DNA of 64,000 bases from RYN-111 sp963760125 (GCA_963760125.1 CAVXBV010000007.1:62001-126000), one strand, 5' to 3'; shown: positions 8,284 to 17,158, counted from the stretch's first letter. Numbers and translations: made by a program. Notes: generated by a model from the letters alone, not told the origin.

Positions 8284-8729
8284 GCCGCCGGGCCGCGGTC
8301 GTCCTGACCGTCAGCGCGCTCGTCCTCGCGGGGGCGTCCGTCCCGTCGTACGCCGCGAAGGCCAAGCCGAAGCCGATCACCGTCACCTACAAGGTGTCGC
8401 TGGTCCCGGATCCGAGCCTCAATGCCGCGACGGCGTGCGCCGCGGTGAACCCGGCGGCGCAGGACAAGCGCGCGGTGTCCCTACCGGCCAAGGGGACGCT
8501 CAAGGTGTCCCTCATCGGCGGCGACTTCCCCGGCCCGGCGGCCGGGCAGGGCGACTGGGACCTCTACACGCTGGACGCCAACGGCGACCTGCTGTCCTCG
8601 AGCGAGTCCGCGGGTGTCGTGGAGGAGACCCTGGACAAGGTCAAGGGCAAGACCTCGATGAGCATCTGGGTCTGCAACCTCGTGGGCACCACCGACGGGA
8701 CGATCACCTACACGTTCACCTACGCCTGA
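8280..8729 (+). CDS. Small secreted beta-sandwich-like protein, paralogue B
   Basis: A 149-residue protein clearly related to the preceding one. It shares a signal peptide, KAKPKPITVTYKVSLVPDP against KAKPKPIKGSYTLTLVPDP, GDWDLYTLDANGD against VDWDLYVNDAQGE, and a final C-N-L...TYTFTY block. The GTG start overlaps the upstream stop (GTGA), which implies translational coupling. Both cysteines are conserved. The pair looks like a recent tandem duplication whose products act outside the cell, perhaps together. Function is unknown. Confidence 0.75.
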   Translation: MSRRAAVVLTVSALVLAGASVPSYAAKAKPKPITVTYKVSLVPDPSLNAATACAAVNPAAQDKRAVSLPAKGTLKVSLIGGDFPGPAAGQGDWDLYTLDANGDLLSSSESAGVVEETLDKVKGKTSMSIWVCNLVGTTDGTITYTFTYA

Positions 8730-8754
8730 GCCGCGGGGCACTTAGCCTGAAGCC

Positions 8755-10188
8755 GTGAGCCGCAGCTATCAGGTCCGCACCTACGGGTGCCAGATGAACG
8801 TCCACGACAGCGAGCGGATCAGCGGGCTGCTGGACGAGGCCGGCTACGTCCCGGTCGTCGAGGGCGCGACGCCGGACGTCGTGGTCTTCAACACGTGCGC
8901 CGTCCGCGAGAACGCCGACAACAAGCTGTACGGCAACCTCGGGCACCTCAAGCCGGTGAAGGACGCGAACCCTGGCATGCAGATCGCCGTCGGCGGCTGC
9001 CTGGCGCAGAAGGACCAGGGGCTCATCACGGCCAAGGCGCCGTACGTCGACGTCGTCTTCGGTACGCACAACGTCGGCTCGCTGCCCGTCCTGCTCGAGC
9101 GGGCCCGCGTCGAGCAGCAGGCGCAGGTCGAGCTGCTCGAGTCCCTCGAGGTGTTCCCCTCGACGCTGCCGGCGCGGCGCGAGTCGACGTACGCGGCGTG
9201 GGTGTCGATCAGCGTCGGGTGCGACAACACCTGCACCTTCTGCATCGTGCCCTCCCTGCGAGGCAAGGAGGAGGACCGCCGGCCCGGCGACGTGCTTCGT
9301 GAGGTCGAGGTGCTCGTCGAGCAGGGCGTGCTCGAGGTGACCCTGCTCGGGCAGAACGTGAACTCCTACGGGCGCTCCTTCGGCGAGCGCGACGCGTTCG
9401 GGTTGCTGCTGCGCACGGTCGGAGCGACGGGGCTGGAGCGGGTCCGCTTCACCAGTCCGCACCCGCGTGACTTCACCGACGACGTCATCGAGGCGATGGC
9501 GCAGACCCCCGCCGTCTGCCCCTCTCTGCACATGCCGCTGCAGTCGGGCTCCGACGACGTGCTCCGTCGGATGCGCCGGTCTTACCGCTCCGAGCGGTTC
9601 CTCGGGATCCTCGACCGGGTCCGGGAGCAGATCCCGGACGCCGCCATCACGACCGACATCATCGTGGGCTTCCCGGGCGAGACCGACGCCGACTTCGAGG
9701 ACACGCTGCGGGTGGTCGAGGCGTCGCAGTTCGCGGGTGCCTACACCTTCCAGTACTCCACCCGGCCTGGTACCCCCGCCGCCGACTACCCCGATCAGGT
9801 GCCGGCCGAGGTCGTCGCGGAGCGCTACCAGCGGCTCGCTGCGCTGCAGGACCAGATCACCTACGACGGGATGCTGGCCCAGGTGGGCCGCACCGTCGAG
9901 GTGCTGGTGAGCAAGGGTGAGGGCCGACCGGGCAAGGGTGCAGACCGGCTGACCGGACGGGCCCGCGACAACCGGTTGGTGCACCTCGCCGCGGTCGATG
10001 GGGTGCGGCCGGGCGACGTCGTGACGACCGTCGTGACGGAGGCGGGGCCGCACTACCTGCTCGCTGACGGCACGTTGCTGTCGCACCGACGGACGAGAGC
10101 GGGGGACCTTTCCGAGGCCGGCCAGGTGGTTTCCACCTCCGGAGCCTCAGGCGTTCTGCTCGGCATGCCCCGCGTCGGCGCCCCCTAG
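8755..10188 (+). CDS. miaB: tRNA-2-methylthio-N6-dimethylallyladenosine synthase MiaB
   Basis: A 477-residue radical-SAM methylthiotransferase that adds the methylthio group to i6A37 of tRNA. The N-terminal UPF0004 domain carries the auxiliary cluster cysteines C12, C48 and C82. The radical-SAM cluster cysteines are C156, C160 and C163 (VGCDNTCTFC). A TRAM domain occupies about 375-445. Length and motifs are normal. GTG 8755 sets the start directly at SRSYQVRTYGCQMN. miaA is not in the window. A hairpin follows the stop. Confidence 0.97.
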   Translation: MSRSYQVRTYGCQMNVHDSERISGLLDEAGYVPVVEGATPDVVVFNTCAVRENADNKLYGNLGHLKPVKDANPGMQIAVGGCLAQKDQGLITAKAPYVDVVFGTHNVGSLPVLLERARVEQQAQVELLESLEVFPSTLPARRESTYAAWVSISVGCDNTCTFCIVPSLRGKEEDRRPGDVLREVEVLVEQGVLEVTLLGQNVNSYGRSFGERDAFGLLLRTVGATGLERVRFTSPHPRDFTDDVIEAMAQTPAVCPSLHMPLQSGSDDVLRRMRRSYRSERFLGILDRVREQIPDAAITTDIIVGFPGETDADFEDTLRVVEASQFAGAYTFQYSTRPGTPAADYPDQVPAEVVAERYQRLAALQDQITYDGMLAQVGRTVEVLVSKGEGRPGKGADRLTGRARDNRLVHLAAVDGVRPGDVVTTVVTEAGPHYLLADGTLLSHRRTRAGDLSEAGQVVSTSGASGVLLGMPRVGAP

Positions 10189-10193
10189 CGCCC

Positions 10194-10221
10194 GCCCTCG
10201 CTCCGCGAGGTGTCCGAGGGC
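10194..10221. terminator. Hairpin between convergent miaB and DUF1905 gene
   Basis: GCCCTCG (10194-10200) pairs with CGAGGGC (10215-10221) across a 14-base loop. It starts just after the miaB stop and could act for both strands. No T-run follows. Confidence 0.45.
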
Positions 10222-10264
10222 GCGGACCGGTGTGCGCGGCGGATGCTCGGGCGGGAACCCCGGC

Positions 10265-10540
10265 TCATGGCAGGGACAGCGTGATCCGCACCGTGTCGCC
10301 GGCCTCGACCCCGGCTGCGCGGCGTATCGGCTTCTTCACGGGCAGGATGAAGGCCTCCTCGCTCGGGAACACCGAGGTCGACCAGGTGGAGGCCGCGAGG
10401 GTGACGAGGACCTTGACCGACCCGAAGCCCGAGGCGCGCTCCTCGGCGCGGTCCTCGAGCGCCGGCCACCGCGGGACCGTGACGAAGTGCCACGGACCCT
10501 CCCGCCACAGCCAGATCTCAGCGTCGAAGGTGAGGTCCAC
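10265..10540 (-). CDS. DUF1905 domain protein
   Basis: A 91-residue protein with the DUF1905 signature: LTFDAEIWLWREGPWHFVTVP at the start (quoted to 21 residues only in two parts, LTFDAEIWLW and REGPWHFVTVP) and EEAFILPVKKPIRRAAGVEAGD near the end, likewise a family block. These small beta-barrel proteins are common in bacteria and have no established function. The start is GTG 10540; a longer reading would run into the tRNA gene. It lies downstream of tRNA-His on the same strand. Confidence 0.8.
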   Translation of the reverse strand: MDLTFDAEIWLWREGPWHFVTVPRWPALEDRAEERASGFGSVKVLVTLAASTWSTSVFPSEEAFILPVKKPIRRAAGVEAGDTVRITLSLP

Positions 10541-10602
10541 GACGCGACGCTCACGCGCCGCAGGGGCCCTCGACGAGAGCCCCTGCGACGTCCGTGCGAT
10601 GG

Positions 10603-10675
10603 GGTGAGTGACGGGGCTCGAACCCGCGACAACCGGGATCACAACCCGGTGCTCTACCAGCTGAGCTACACCCAC
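10603..10675 (-). tRNA. tRNA-His (GTG)
   Basis: Read on the minus strand the cloverleaf is complete. The acceptor is GTGGGTG/CACTCAC, the D stem is GCTC/GAGC, the anticodon stem CCGGG/CCCGG has loop TTGTGAT (anticodon GTG), and the T arm contains GGTTCGAGCC. The extra base G-1 (position 10676) opposite C73 is the histidine tRNA identity element. CCA is not encoded. Confidence 0.97.
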
Positions 10676-10692
10676 CATGGAACGCAAAGAGT

Positions 10693-12249
10693 CTAGCGGT
10701 CGGCGACGGCGGGCGTCCCGGCCAGGAGCAGCACCGGCCCGGACTGCCCGGCCTTGCCGTCGTACAAGGCCCGGTCGGCGAGGCCGTAGAGGTCGGCGCC
10801 TGTGACGTCGGACCCCGCCGGGCTCAGCGCCGCACCGACGGAGACCGAGACAGCCAGTCCGGGGGTCACCGACTCCCACGGCTCGCCGGCGACCGCGGCA
10901 GCGACCTCCCTGGCACGGCTGAGGACCGCCGTGGCGTCCAGGTCCGAGCTGCGCAGCACGAGGGCGAACTCGTCGCCCCCCTGCCGCACTGCGAGGTCGT
11001 CGGGCCGCACCACCGCGCGCAGCAGCAGCCCCACGCGCCGCAGGACGTCGTCCCCGCAGGCGTGGCCGAAGCGGTCGTTCACGCTCTTGAAGCCGTCGAG
11101 GTCGAGCAGCAGCAGTGCGGTCGGTCCGTCGCCCCCGGTGTCGCGTGAGAGCCAGTCGTCGAAGCGTCGGCGGTTCAGCAGGCCGGTGAGCGGATCGGTG
11201 TCGACGGCCAGGCTGAGGAGCTCGTGCTCGGCTCGGCGTCGTTCGGCGGCCTGGGCAGATCGGGCGGCGCTGAGGACCGAGGCGCGGGCCTGCCACAGCC
11301 GGCTCGCCAACAGGTCGGCGTGCTCGCGCTGCGCCTGGGCAGCTGCCGAGCCGTCGTCTGCGGCGAGGACCTGCGCGCGCACCCACAGCGGGAAGCTCGC
11401 CGAGGCGGACGAGGTCGACACCGAGCCGGAGAGTCGCTCCGCCGGTCCGCGGTCGCCGTGCGCGTGGAAGGCGCGCCAGGCATGAGCGGCCAGCAGCAGG
11501 GGGAGCACCTCGACGTCACCCGCCGCGGACAGCCGGCGTTGGTGGTCCTCCACCGCGAGGGCGGGAGCGGTGCCGAGCAGCAGGGCGACCACGTCGCGCA
11601 GGCCCTCGACGTCGTACCGCCAGAGCGGGCGGGGCTCCAGGGCGAGGGCCGCCGGCACGAGGGCCGCCGCGGCGGTCAGCCGCTGCGCGGCGGCGTCGAC
11701 CTCGCCCGTCTCCAGCAGCGCCAGGCCGTGCTCGACGCCGACGATCACCCGGTTCACCGCGACGGCCTCCGTCTGGCGGGCCAGCGCCGCGCCAGGGGCG
11801 TCCTGCAGGGCGAGGGCGTACAGCTCGTCGACGAGCTCCCAGAGACGCAGCGTGTTGAGGGACGCCGCGGTGACGACATAACCCAGGCAGCGCTCGGGAC
11901 CGCCGTGAGCCTGGTCGAGCAGAGCCACGGCCCGGCTGCTCGCGGCGAGCACCTCAGCGGCATCGTTCTCGCCGGCGGCGACCAGGGCGAGGAGCCCCTG
12001 GGCGATCGCCCGCTGGGCCGGTCCCGCAGCCTTCAGCGACAGGGCTCCCACGGTGGCTGACAGGCCGGCGTCCCCGGTCACCACCGCGTGGACCGTGCGC
12101 GCCACCTCGAGCACGAACAGGACGTCGGGCTCTGCGGCCTCCCGGTCGGCGGCGAGCGCGACCCGAGCGAGGGCTGCCTCACGGTCTTCGCCCTGTACCG
12201 CCTCGACGAGCGCGAAGGCCTCGGCGAGGGCCTCCGCCTGCCTGGTCAG
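10693..12249 (-). CDS. GGDEF-domain diguanylate cyclase with helical N-terminal region
   Basis: The C-terminal ~165 residues are a GGDEF domain (DPLTGLLNRRRFDDWL, DLDGFKSVNDRFGHACGDD, active site RQGGDEFALVLR). The catalytic motif is intact, so it should make c-di-GMP. The preceding ~330 residues are alanine/leucine-rich helices resembling TPR-like sensory regions, with no membrane segment. Coding character continues up to the orn stop codon, yet there is no ATG, GTG or TTG there. CTG 12249, which would overlap orn as CTGA, is used for the coordinates. GTG 12114 is the first standard start and would give 473 residues. The start is uncertain. Confidence 0.8.
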   Translation of the reverse strand: MTRQAEALAEAFALVEAVQGEDREAALARVALAADREAAEPDVLFVLEVARTVHAVVTGDAGLSATVGALSLKAAGPAQRAIAQGLLALVAAGENDAAEVLAASSRAVALLDQAHGGPERCLGYVVTAASLNTLRLWELVDELYALALQDAPGAALARQTEAVAVNRVIVGVEHGLALLETGEVDAAAQRLTAAAALVPAALALEPRPLWRYDVEGLRDVVALLLGTAPALAVEDHQRRLSAAGDVEVLPLLLAAHAWRAFHAHGDRGPAERLSGSVSTSSASASFPLWVRAQVLAADDGSAAAQAQREHADLLASRLWQARASVLSAARSAQAAERRRAEHELLSLAVDTDPLTGLLNRRRFDDWLSRDTGGDGPTALLLLDLDGFKSVNDRFGHACGDDVLRRVGLLLRAVVRPDDLAVRQGGDEFALVLRSSDLDATAVLSRAREVAAAVAGEPWESVTPGLAVSVSVGAALSPAGSDVTGADLYGLADRALYDGKAGQSGPVLLLAGTPAVADR

Positions 12250-12848
12250 TCGGCGGTGGGCCCCAGCGCCGCAGCGGCCGCGGCGGCCTGCTCGCTGGTG
12301 GGCCCGGGCTGCGGCACGAAGACGGCCGACCGGTAGTAGGCCAGCTCCTTCACCGACTCGAGGATGTCGGCGAGGGCGCGATGGCCCCCCGCCTTCTTCG
12401 GCGCGTTGAAGTAGGCCCGCGGATACCACCGCCGTGCGAGCTCCTTGACCGACGACACGTCGACCATCCGGTAGTGCAGGAAGGCGTCGAGCTCGGGCAT
12501 GTCCCGTGCCAGGTAGCCGCGGTCGGTCGCGATGGAGTTGCCGCAGAGCGGAGCCTTGCCCGGCTCGACGTACTGCCGCAGGTAGGTGAGCAGCTGCTCC
12601 TCCGCCTCCCGGAGCGTCAGCGTCGCGGCGAGCACCTGGTCGGTCAGCCCCGACGTCGCGTGCATGTCCCGCACGACGTCCGGCATGCGGGACAGCTCGT
12701 CGGCCGTCGCCCCGATGACGAGGTCGATGCCCTCCCCGAGCACGGTCAGCTCGGAGTCGGTGACCAAGGCCGCCACCTCGATGAGCAGGTCGGAGCCCAG
12801 GTCGAGCCCGGTCATCTCGCAGTCGATCCACACCAGCCGGTCAGTCAC
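12246..12848 (-). CDS. orn: Oligoribonuclease (DEDDh 3'-5' exonuclease)
   Basis: A 200-residue protein starting VTDRLVWIDCEMTGLD, with catalytic D9 and E11, a middle acidic residue in the MRDMHATSG/GYLARDMPEL region and the final HRALADI motif. Orn degrades 2-5 nt RNAs and pGpG, the breakdown product of c-di-GMP. That function suits its coupling to the GGDEF gene immediately downstream. GTG 12848 lies 43 bases from the divergent HerA-like gene. Confidence 0.96.
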   Translation of the reverse strand: MTDRLVWIDCEMTGLDLGSDLLIEVAALVTDSELTVLGEGIDLVIGATADELSRMPDVVRDMHATSGLTDQVLAATLTLREAEEQLLTYLRQYVEPGKAPLCGNSIATDRGYLARDMPELDAFLHYRMVDVSSVKELARRWYPRAYFNAPKKAGGHRALADILESVKELAYYRSAVFVPQPGPTSEQAAAAAAALGPTAD

Positions 12849-12891
12849 CGGCCCCACCCTAGGACCCCGAGGCCGGTTAGGGTCCGGAAGC

Positions 12892-14472
12892 ATGAGTGAG
12901 ATCGCCGACCGCCTCGGCAAGGCCTACGCCTTCGACGGACCCGCCCTCGAGCTCGGGGCGCTCGTCCTCGACGGGCAGGCCTACCCGGACGCGCGCATCC
13001 GGATGCCCCTGTCCATGCTGAACCGGCACGGCCTCGTCGCCGGCGCGACCGGCACCGGCAAGACCAAGACACTGCAGCTCATCGCCGAGCAGCTGTCGGC
13101 CAACGGGGTGCCGGTGTTCCTCGCCGACATCAAGGGTGACGTGTCGGGCATGGCCGCTCCTGGCGTGTCCGGCGACCGCATCACCAAGCGGGCGACCGAG
13201 ACGGGCACAGACTGGCAGGCCACCGGCTTCCCGACGGAGTTCCTCAACCTCGGCGGTCGCGGCGGGACGGGGGTCCCCGTGCGGGCGACGATGACGTCGT
13301 TCGGTCCGGTGCTGCTCTCGAAGGTCCTCGGGCTCAACGAGACCCAGGAGTCGTCGTTGGGACTGGTGTTCCACTTCGCCGACAAGGCAGGGCTGCCGCT
13401 GCTCGACCTCAAGGACCTCCGCGCGGTCATCGCCCACCTGGTCAGCGACGAGGGCAAGGCCGAGCTCAAGGAGCTCGGCGGCCTGTCGTCCGCGACGGCC
13501 GGCGTCATCCTGCGCGAGCTGGTCGGTCTTGAGAACAACGGCGGAGACGTCTTCTTCGGCGAGCCGGAGTTCGACACGGCGGACCTGATGCGCCTGGCGC
13601 CCGACGGCCGCGGGATGGTCACCCTCATGGAGCTGCAGGGGCTGCAGGCCTCGCCGCAGCTGTTCAGCACCTTCCTCATGTGGCTGCTGGCGGACCTGTT
13701 CCACGACCTGCCCGAGGTGGGGGACGTCGACAAGCCCAAGCTGGTGTTCTTCTTCGACGAGGCGCACCTGCTGTTCGACGACGCGTCGAAGGCCTTCCTG
13801 GACGCGATCGCCCAGACGGTGCGCCTGATCCGTTCCAAGGGGGTGGGCGTCTTCTTCGTCACCCAGACCCCCAAGGACGTCCCGGCGGATGTGCTGGCCC
13901 AGCTCGGGAACCGCGTGCAGCACGCGCTGCGCGCCTTCACCCCGGACGACGCCAAGGCGCTCAAGGCCACGGTCGGGACCTTCCCCACCAGCGACGTGTA
14001 CGACGATCTCGGCGAGCTCCTGCAGTCCCTCGGCATCGGCGAGGCGGTGGTGACGATCCTGTCCGAGAACGGTGCGCCGACGCCGGTCGCGTGGACGCGC
14101 ATGCGCCCGCCGGCCTCCTTGATGGCCCAGCTCGACCCGGCCGCGCAGACCGCCATCGTCAACGGCAGTGCGCTGCAGGCGGAGTACGGCGCGTCGGTGG
14201 ACCGCGAGTCGGCGTACGAGATGCTGCTCGCGAAGGTGTCCCCGGAGCCGGAGCCGGAGCAGCCGCCCGCGAAGCAGCAGTCGGCGCCCCCGCAGCAGCA
14301 GCCCTGGCCGGAGACCGGTGGTGCAGCCGCCGGCGGGGTGATGGGGGCGGTCCTGGGCTCGAGCGTCTTCAAGTCGTTCGCCCGCTCTGCGGCGTCCGCC
14401 GCCGGTCGGGAGATCAGCCGCTCGATCTTCGGCACCGCACCGAGGAAGCGTCGGTCCACGCGCCGCCGCTGA
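12892..14472 (+). CDS. HerA-like DUF853 ATPase
   Basis: A 526-residue cytosolic P-loop ATPase. Walker A is GATGTGKT (residues 51-58), DIKGDVSGMA follows as in DUF853, Walker B is KLVFFFDEAHLLFDD near 285, and a sensor-like VFFVTQTPKDVP lies after it. The C-terminus is low complexity (PEPEPEQPPAKQQ, glutamine-rich) with a basic tail RKRRSTRRR. The family is related to HerA/FtsK DNA-pumping ATPases and is often annotated as a putative helicase; its substrate is unproven. It is transcribed divergently from orn with only 43 bases between. Confidence 0.87.
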   Translation: MSEIADRLGKAYAFDGPALELGALVLDGQAYPDARIRMPLSMLNRHGLVAGATGTGKTKTLQLIAEQLSANGVPVFLADIKGDVSGMAAPGVSGDRITKRATETGTDWQATGFPTEFLNLGGRGGTGVPVRATMTSFGPVLLSKVLGLNETQESSLGLVFHFADKAGLPLLDLKDLRAVIAHLVSDEGKAELKELGGLSSATAGVILRELVGLENNGGDVFFGEPEFDTADLMRLAPDGRGMVTLMELQGLQASPQLFSTFLMWLLADLFHDLPEVGDVDKPKLVFFFDEAHLLFDDASKAFLDAIAQTVRLIRSKGVGVFFVTQTPKDVPADVLAQLGNRVQHALRAFTPDDAKALKATVGTFPTSDVYDDLGELLQSLGIGEAVVTILSENGAPTPVAWTRMRPPASLMAQLDPAAQTAIVNGSALQAEYGASVDRESAYEMLLAKVSPEPEPEQPPAKQQSAPPQQQPWPETGGAAAGGVMGAVLGSSVFKSFARSAASAAGREISRSIFGTAPRKRRSTRRR

Positions 14473-14566
14473 TCGTGCTTGTGCACCGGACGGAAACACG
14501 GGGGTCACGTCCAGGGAACCGGGCGTTCCTAGCGTCGTGGGTGTCGGACCGTCCCCGGAGGAACCC

Positions 14567-14974
14567 ATGGCCCACCCCTCGCCAGTCCCGTTCGCTCGTC
14601 GCCCTGTCGCCCCCGTGCTGCGCTCCGTGACCGGGAGGGACGGCGACGTCATCAGCCGTGCTGCGGAAGCCGGCGTCTGCCTGACTGGCCCCCTGGCTGC
14701 AGGCCCGCTCGTCGTGGACCTCGCGGCGTACGTCGTCACCGTGGACGGTGCGGAGCTCGAGGTGTCGCCGCGCCAGGTCGAGCTGCTCGCGCTGTTCGTC
14801 GCCGCGCCTCGCAAGGTGTGGAGCCGTGACCAGCTGCACTGGGTCTGCTGGGGGAGCACCAGCCCGTCGCGTCGCGTGGACGTCCAGCTGTGCCGGTTGC
14901 GCGCGAAGACCGGGCTGGACCTGTTCCGCAACGTCCGGGACCGCGGCTGGGCCTTGCGCGCTTTCGCTGCCTGA
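14567..14974 (+). CDS. Winged-helix (OmpR/PhoB-type) DNA-binding protein without receiver domain
   Basis: A 135-residue protein whose residues ~45-135 form a Trans_reg_C winged helix (LEVSPRQVELLALFVAAP, RDQLHWVCWG, RRVDVQLCRLRAKTGL). There is no receiver domain, so it is an orphan regulator like those beside many actinobacterial operons. ATG 14567 follows GGAGG at an ideal distance. It is convergent with the MFS exporter, whose control it might influence, but nothing in the sequence proves that. Confidence 0.8.
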   Translation: MAHPSPVPFARRPVAPVLRSVTGRDGDVISRAAEAGVCLTGPLAAGPLVVDLAAYVVTVDGAELEVSPRQVELLALFVAAPRKVWSRDQLHWVCWGSTSPSRRVDVQLCRLRAKTGLDLFRNVRDRGWALRAFAA

Positions 14975-14998
14975 CGGCGCCGCGCGCGGGGGAGGGGC

Positions 14999-16522
14999 TC
15001 AGTCGAAGGCCAGCTCCTGCGTACGCCGGGGCATGGCGCTGATCGCGAACGCGATGAGCACCGTGGTCACGGCGATGCCGACGAACACGTGGTGCGAGGC
15101 GGCGTAGAGCGCGTCCCGCGCAAAGGTCGCCCCGGCGCCCCCACCGGTCAGTGCCTGCGCGGCGTCGTCGACGGTCTTCGGCAGAGGCCCGTCGACACCG
15201 GCGGGCGGGTTCGCGAACCGGTTCGCCAGCGTGGTGTTGGCGATCGCCCCGAACGCCGCGGCCCCAAGCGCTGACCCCATCGAGCGGCTGAACATCGTCG
15301 TCCCCGTCACGACCCCTCGGCGCTCCCAGCCGACCACCGACTGGACCGCGACGACCGTCGGGCTGGCCGACAGGCCCATGCCCAGACCCGTCACGAACAT
15401 GGCGACGACGACGCCGGTCACCGACCCGTTCTCGCCCAGGCGCGCGGTCAGCAGGCCGCCGACCACGGCGATGCCGATGCCGATCAGCGCCGTGTCGCGA
15501 AAGCCGATCCGCAAGTAGAGCCGTCCGCTCAACGACGCCGCGATCGGCCAGCCCATGGTCAGCGCCGCCAGGGCGAACCCGGCCTCCACCGCTCCGGTCC
15601 CCAGCACCCCCTGGACGTACGTCGGGATGTAGCTGCTCAGGCCGACGATCAGCGCCCCGACGCCGAGACTGACGAGGTTGCCGCTGACCAGGATGCGCTG
15701 GCGGAACACCCACAGCGGCAGCACCGGTTCGGCGGCGCGGGTCTCGACGTACCGGAAGCTGACGAGGGCGGCCACGGCGGCGCCGAGGACGAGCACGCTG
15801 GTGCGTGATCCCCACGCCCACTCCCGCCCGCCCTCGAGCAGTCCGAGGATGAGCAGCGAGCAGCCGAGGGTGAGCAGCCCGGCGCCGACGTAGTCGATCT
15901 GGTGCGGTCGGCGCTCGACCTGCTCGGTGAAGTTGCGGCGCAGGACGCGCAGGGCGAGAAACCCCAGGGGCAGGTTCAGGAAGAAGATCCAGCGCCACGA
16001 GCCGTACTCGCTGAGCAGGCCGCCGATCGCCGGTCCGGCCACCGCGGAGATGCCCCAGACCGAGGCGATGTAGCCCTGGACGCGGGCGCGCTCCTCGACG
16101 GTGTAGATGTCGCCGATGATCGTCAGCCCGATGGGTTGGATCGCCCCAGCACCGATGCCCTGCAGCGCCCGCGCGGCGATGAGCGTCGGCATCGACCACG
16201 CGACACCGCACAGCAGGGACGCCCCGACGAACACGAGCACCCCGAAGGTGATCATCGGCTTGCGGCCCACGACGTCGGCGAGCTTGCCGTAGATCGGCAC
16301 GGTGACGGCCTGGGTCAGCAGGTAGATGCTGAACAGCCAGGGGAACTGGCTGAAGCCGCCAAGGTCCTTGACGATGCTCGGCACCGCCGTCGCGATGACG
16401 GTGCTGTCCAGCGCGATCAACGACGACGTCAGCATGATCGCGCCGAGCACCGGCCCGCGCTCTGACCGCAGCCCGACGGACGAGCGGGTCGGACGGTCGG
16501 CGGTCGCGGTCACGAAGGGCAC
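14999..16522 (-). CDS. DHA2-family (14-TM) MFS drug/proton antiporter
   Basis: A 507-residue integral membrane exporter. The N-terminus shows the DHA2 signature LDSTVIATAVPSIVKDLGG. Motif A is GKLADVVGRKP, and motif C-like glycine-rich GYIASVWGISAVAGPAIGG is present. About 14 hydrophobic segments are visible. Such proteins export cationic or lipophilic compounds using the proton gradient. The start is GTG 16522. The 151-base upstream region contains two palindromes that could be an operator, but no TetR or MarR gene is adjacent. Confidence 0.92.
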   Translation of the reverse strand: MPFVTATADRPTRSSVGLRSERGPVLGAIMLTSSLIALDSTVIATAVPSIVKDLGGFSQFPWLFSIYLLTQAVTVPIYGKLADVVGRKPMITFGVLVFVGASLLCGVAWSMPTLIAARALQGIGAGAIQPIGLTIIGDIYTVEERARVQGYIASVWGISAVAGPAIGGLLSEYGSWRWIFFLNLPLGFLALRVLRRNFTEQVERRPHQIDYVGAGLLTLGCSLLILGLLEGGREWAWGSRTSVLVLGAAVAALVSFRYVETRAAEPVLPLWVFRQRILVSGNLVSLGVGALIVGLSSYIPTYVQGVLGTGAVEAGFALAALTMGWPIAASLSGRLYLRIGFRDTALIGIGIAVVGGLLTARLGENGSVTGVVVAMFVTGLGMGLSASPTVVAVQSVVGWERRGVVTGTTMFSRSMGSALGAAAFGAIANTTLANRFANPPAGVDGPLPKTVDDAAQALTGGGAGATFARDALYAASHHVFVGIAVTTVLIAFAISAMPRRTQELAFD

Positions 16523-16595
16523 TCCGGGGTCAGCGGGGCGGGTCAGGGGCCCTGAGGTGACAACTCGGCGTGCCCGTCGGCATTCCCACTCTGGC

Positions 16596-16618
16596 CACCC
16601 GATCGGGTGAGACTCACC
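16596..16618. promoter_or_regulatory. Overlapping palindromes between the MFS gene and a 35-codon ORF
   Basis: CACCCGATCGGGTG (16596-16609) is a perfect 14-base palindrome. It overlaps GGTGAG-A-CTCACC (16606-16618), a perfect 13-base one. They lie 74 bases from the MFS start and 56 from the small ORF start, a typical operator position for a divergent pair. Confidence 0.6.
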
Positions 16619-16673
16619 TGACCGGGGCCTCGTTGATCAGCCTGACGCCATCCCCCACCGTCAGGAGCAGCTC

Positions 16674-16781
16674 ATGACCACCCTCGACAGCGACTTCCTC
16701 GCCCGCCTCACCGCCGATCTCGTCGCCGAGCTGGCCGCCCGCCGCACCATCGAGGACCTGGTCGAGGCGCTGAGCTGGTAG
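16674..16781 (+). CDS. Small 35-residue protein, unknown
   Basis: ATG 16674 is preceded by AGGAG at good spacing and encodes a 35-residue, mostly helical, acidic peptide. It begins MTTLDSDFLARLTAD and ends IEDLVEALSW. A heptad-like hydrophobic pattern suggests an amphipathic helix. It is divergent from the MFS exporter and separated from it by the palindromes. It could be a regulatory peptide, a small membrane-associated protein or a peptide precursor; no maturation enzyme is nearby. I do not recognise a family. Confidence 0.5.
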   Translation: MTTLDSDFLARLTADLVAELAARRTIEDLVEALSW

Positions 16782-16789
16782 GACCAGGC

Positions 16790-17158
16790 TCAGGAGCCGA
16801 CGAAGGCCGACTCCGGCAGGTCGCAGGCCTTCGCGAGGTCGCTGATGCTCGCGCGCACCCGGTTCGCGGCCGTGTCCGCCTGATCGGTCTTCCCCTGTCG
16901 CTGGGCGATCTCGACGGCGTGCAGGTCGGTGTGGATCCGCACAGCAGGGTCGTGCAGTGCCGGGGTGGACATCGCTGACAGCAGCGGGTCGAGGCTGTCT
17001 GCGACGGATTTCGCTGTCTGCTCACTCGGCGTCGCGGACAACCCGGCCGCAGAGACCTTGTCGGCGAACGCCGTGCACCGGGCGGTCTTGTCCGCGGCGG
17101 ACAGGGTGCTCCCGGCGCAGCCGGTGAGCAGCAGTGCCACCAACGCGAGCCGCTTCAT
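16790..17158 (-). CDS. Small lipoprotein, unknown function
   Basis: A 122-residue protein with a lipoprotein signal (MKRLALVALLLTGCAG, lipidated C14) and a helical mature region with two further cysteines (in TARCTAF and KACDLPE). It is the last gene of a four-gene minus-strand operon and overlaps the upstream membrane gene by ATGA. It should be anchored to the outer face of the membrane. I recognise no domain. Confidence 0.75.
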   Translation of the reverse strand: MKRLALVALLLTGCAGSTLSAADKTARCTAFADKVSAAGLSATPSEQTAKSVADSLDPLLSAMSTPALHDPAVRIHTDLHAVEIAQRQGKTDQADTAANRVRASISDLAKACDLPESAFVGS

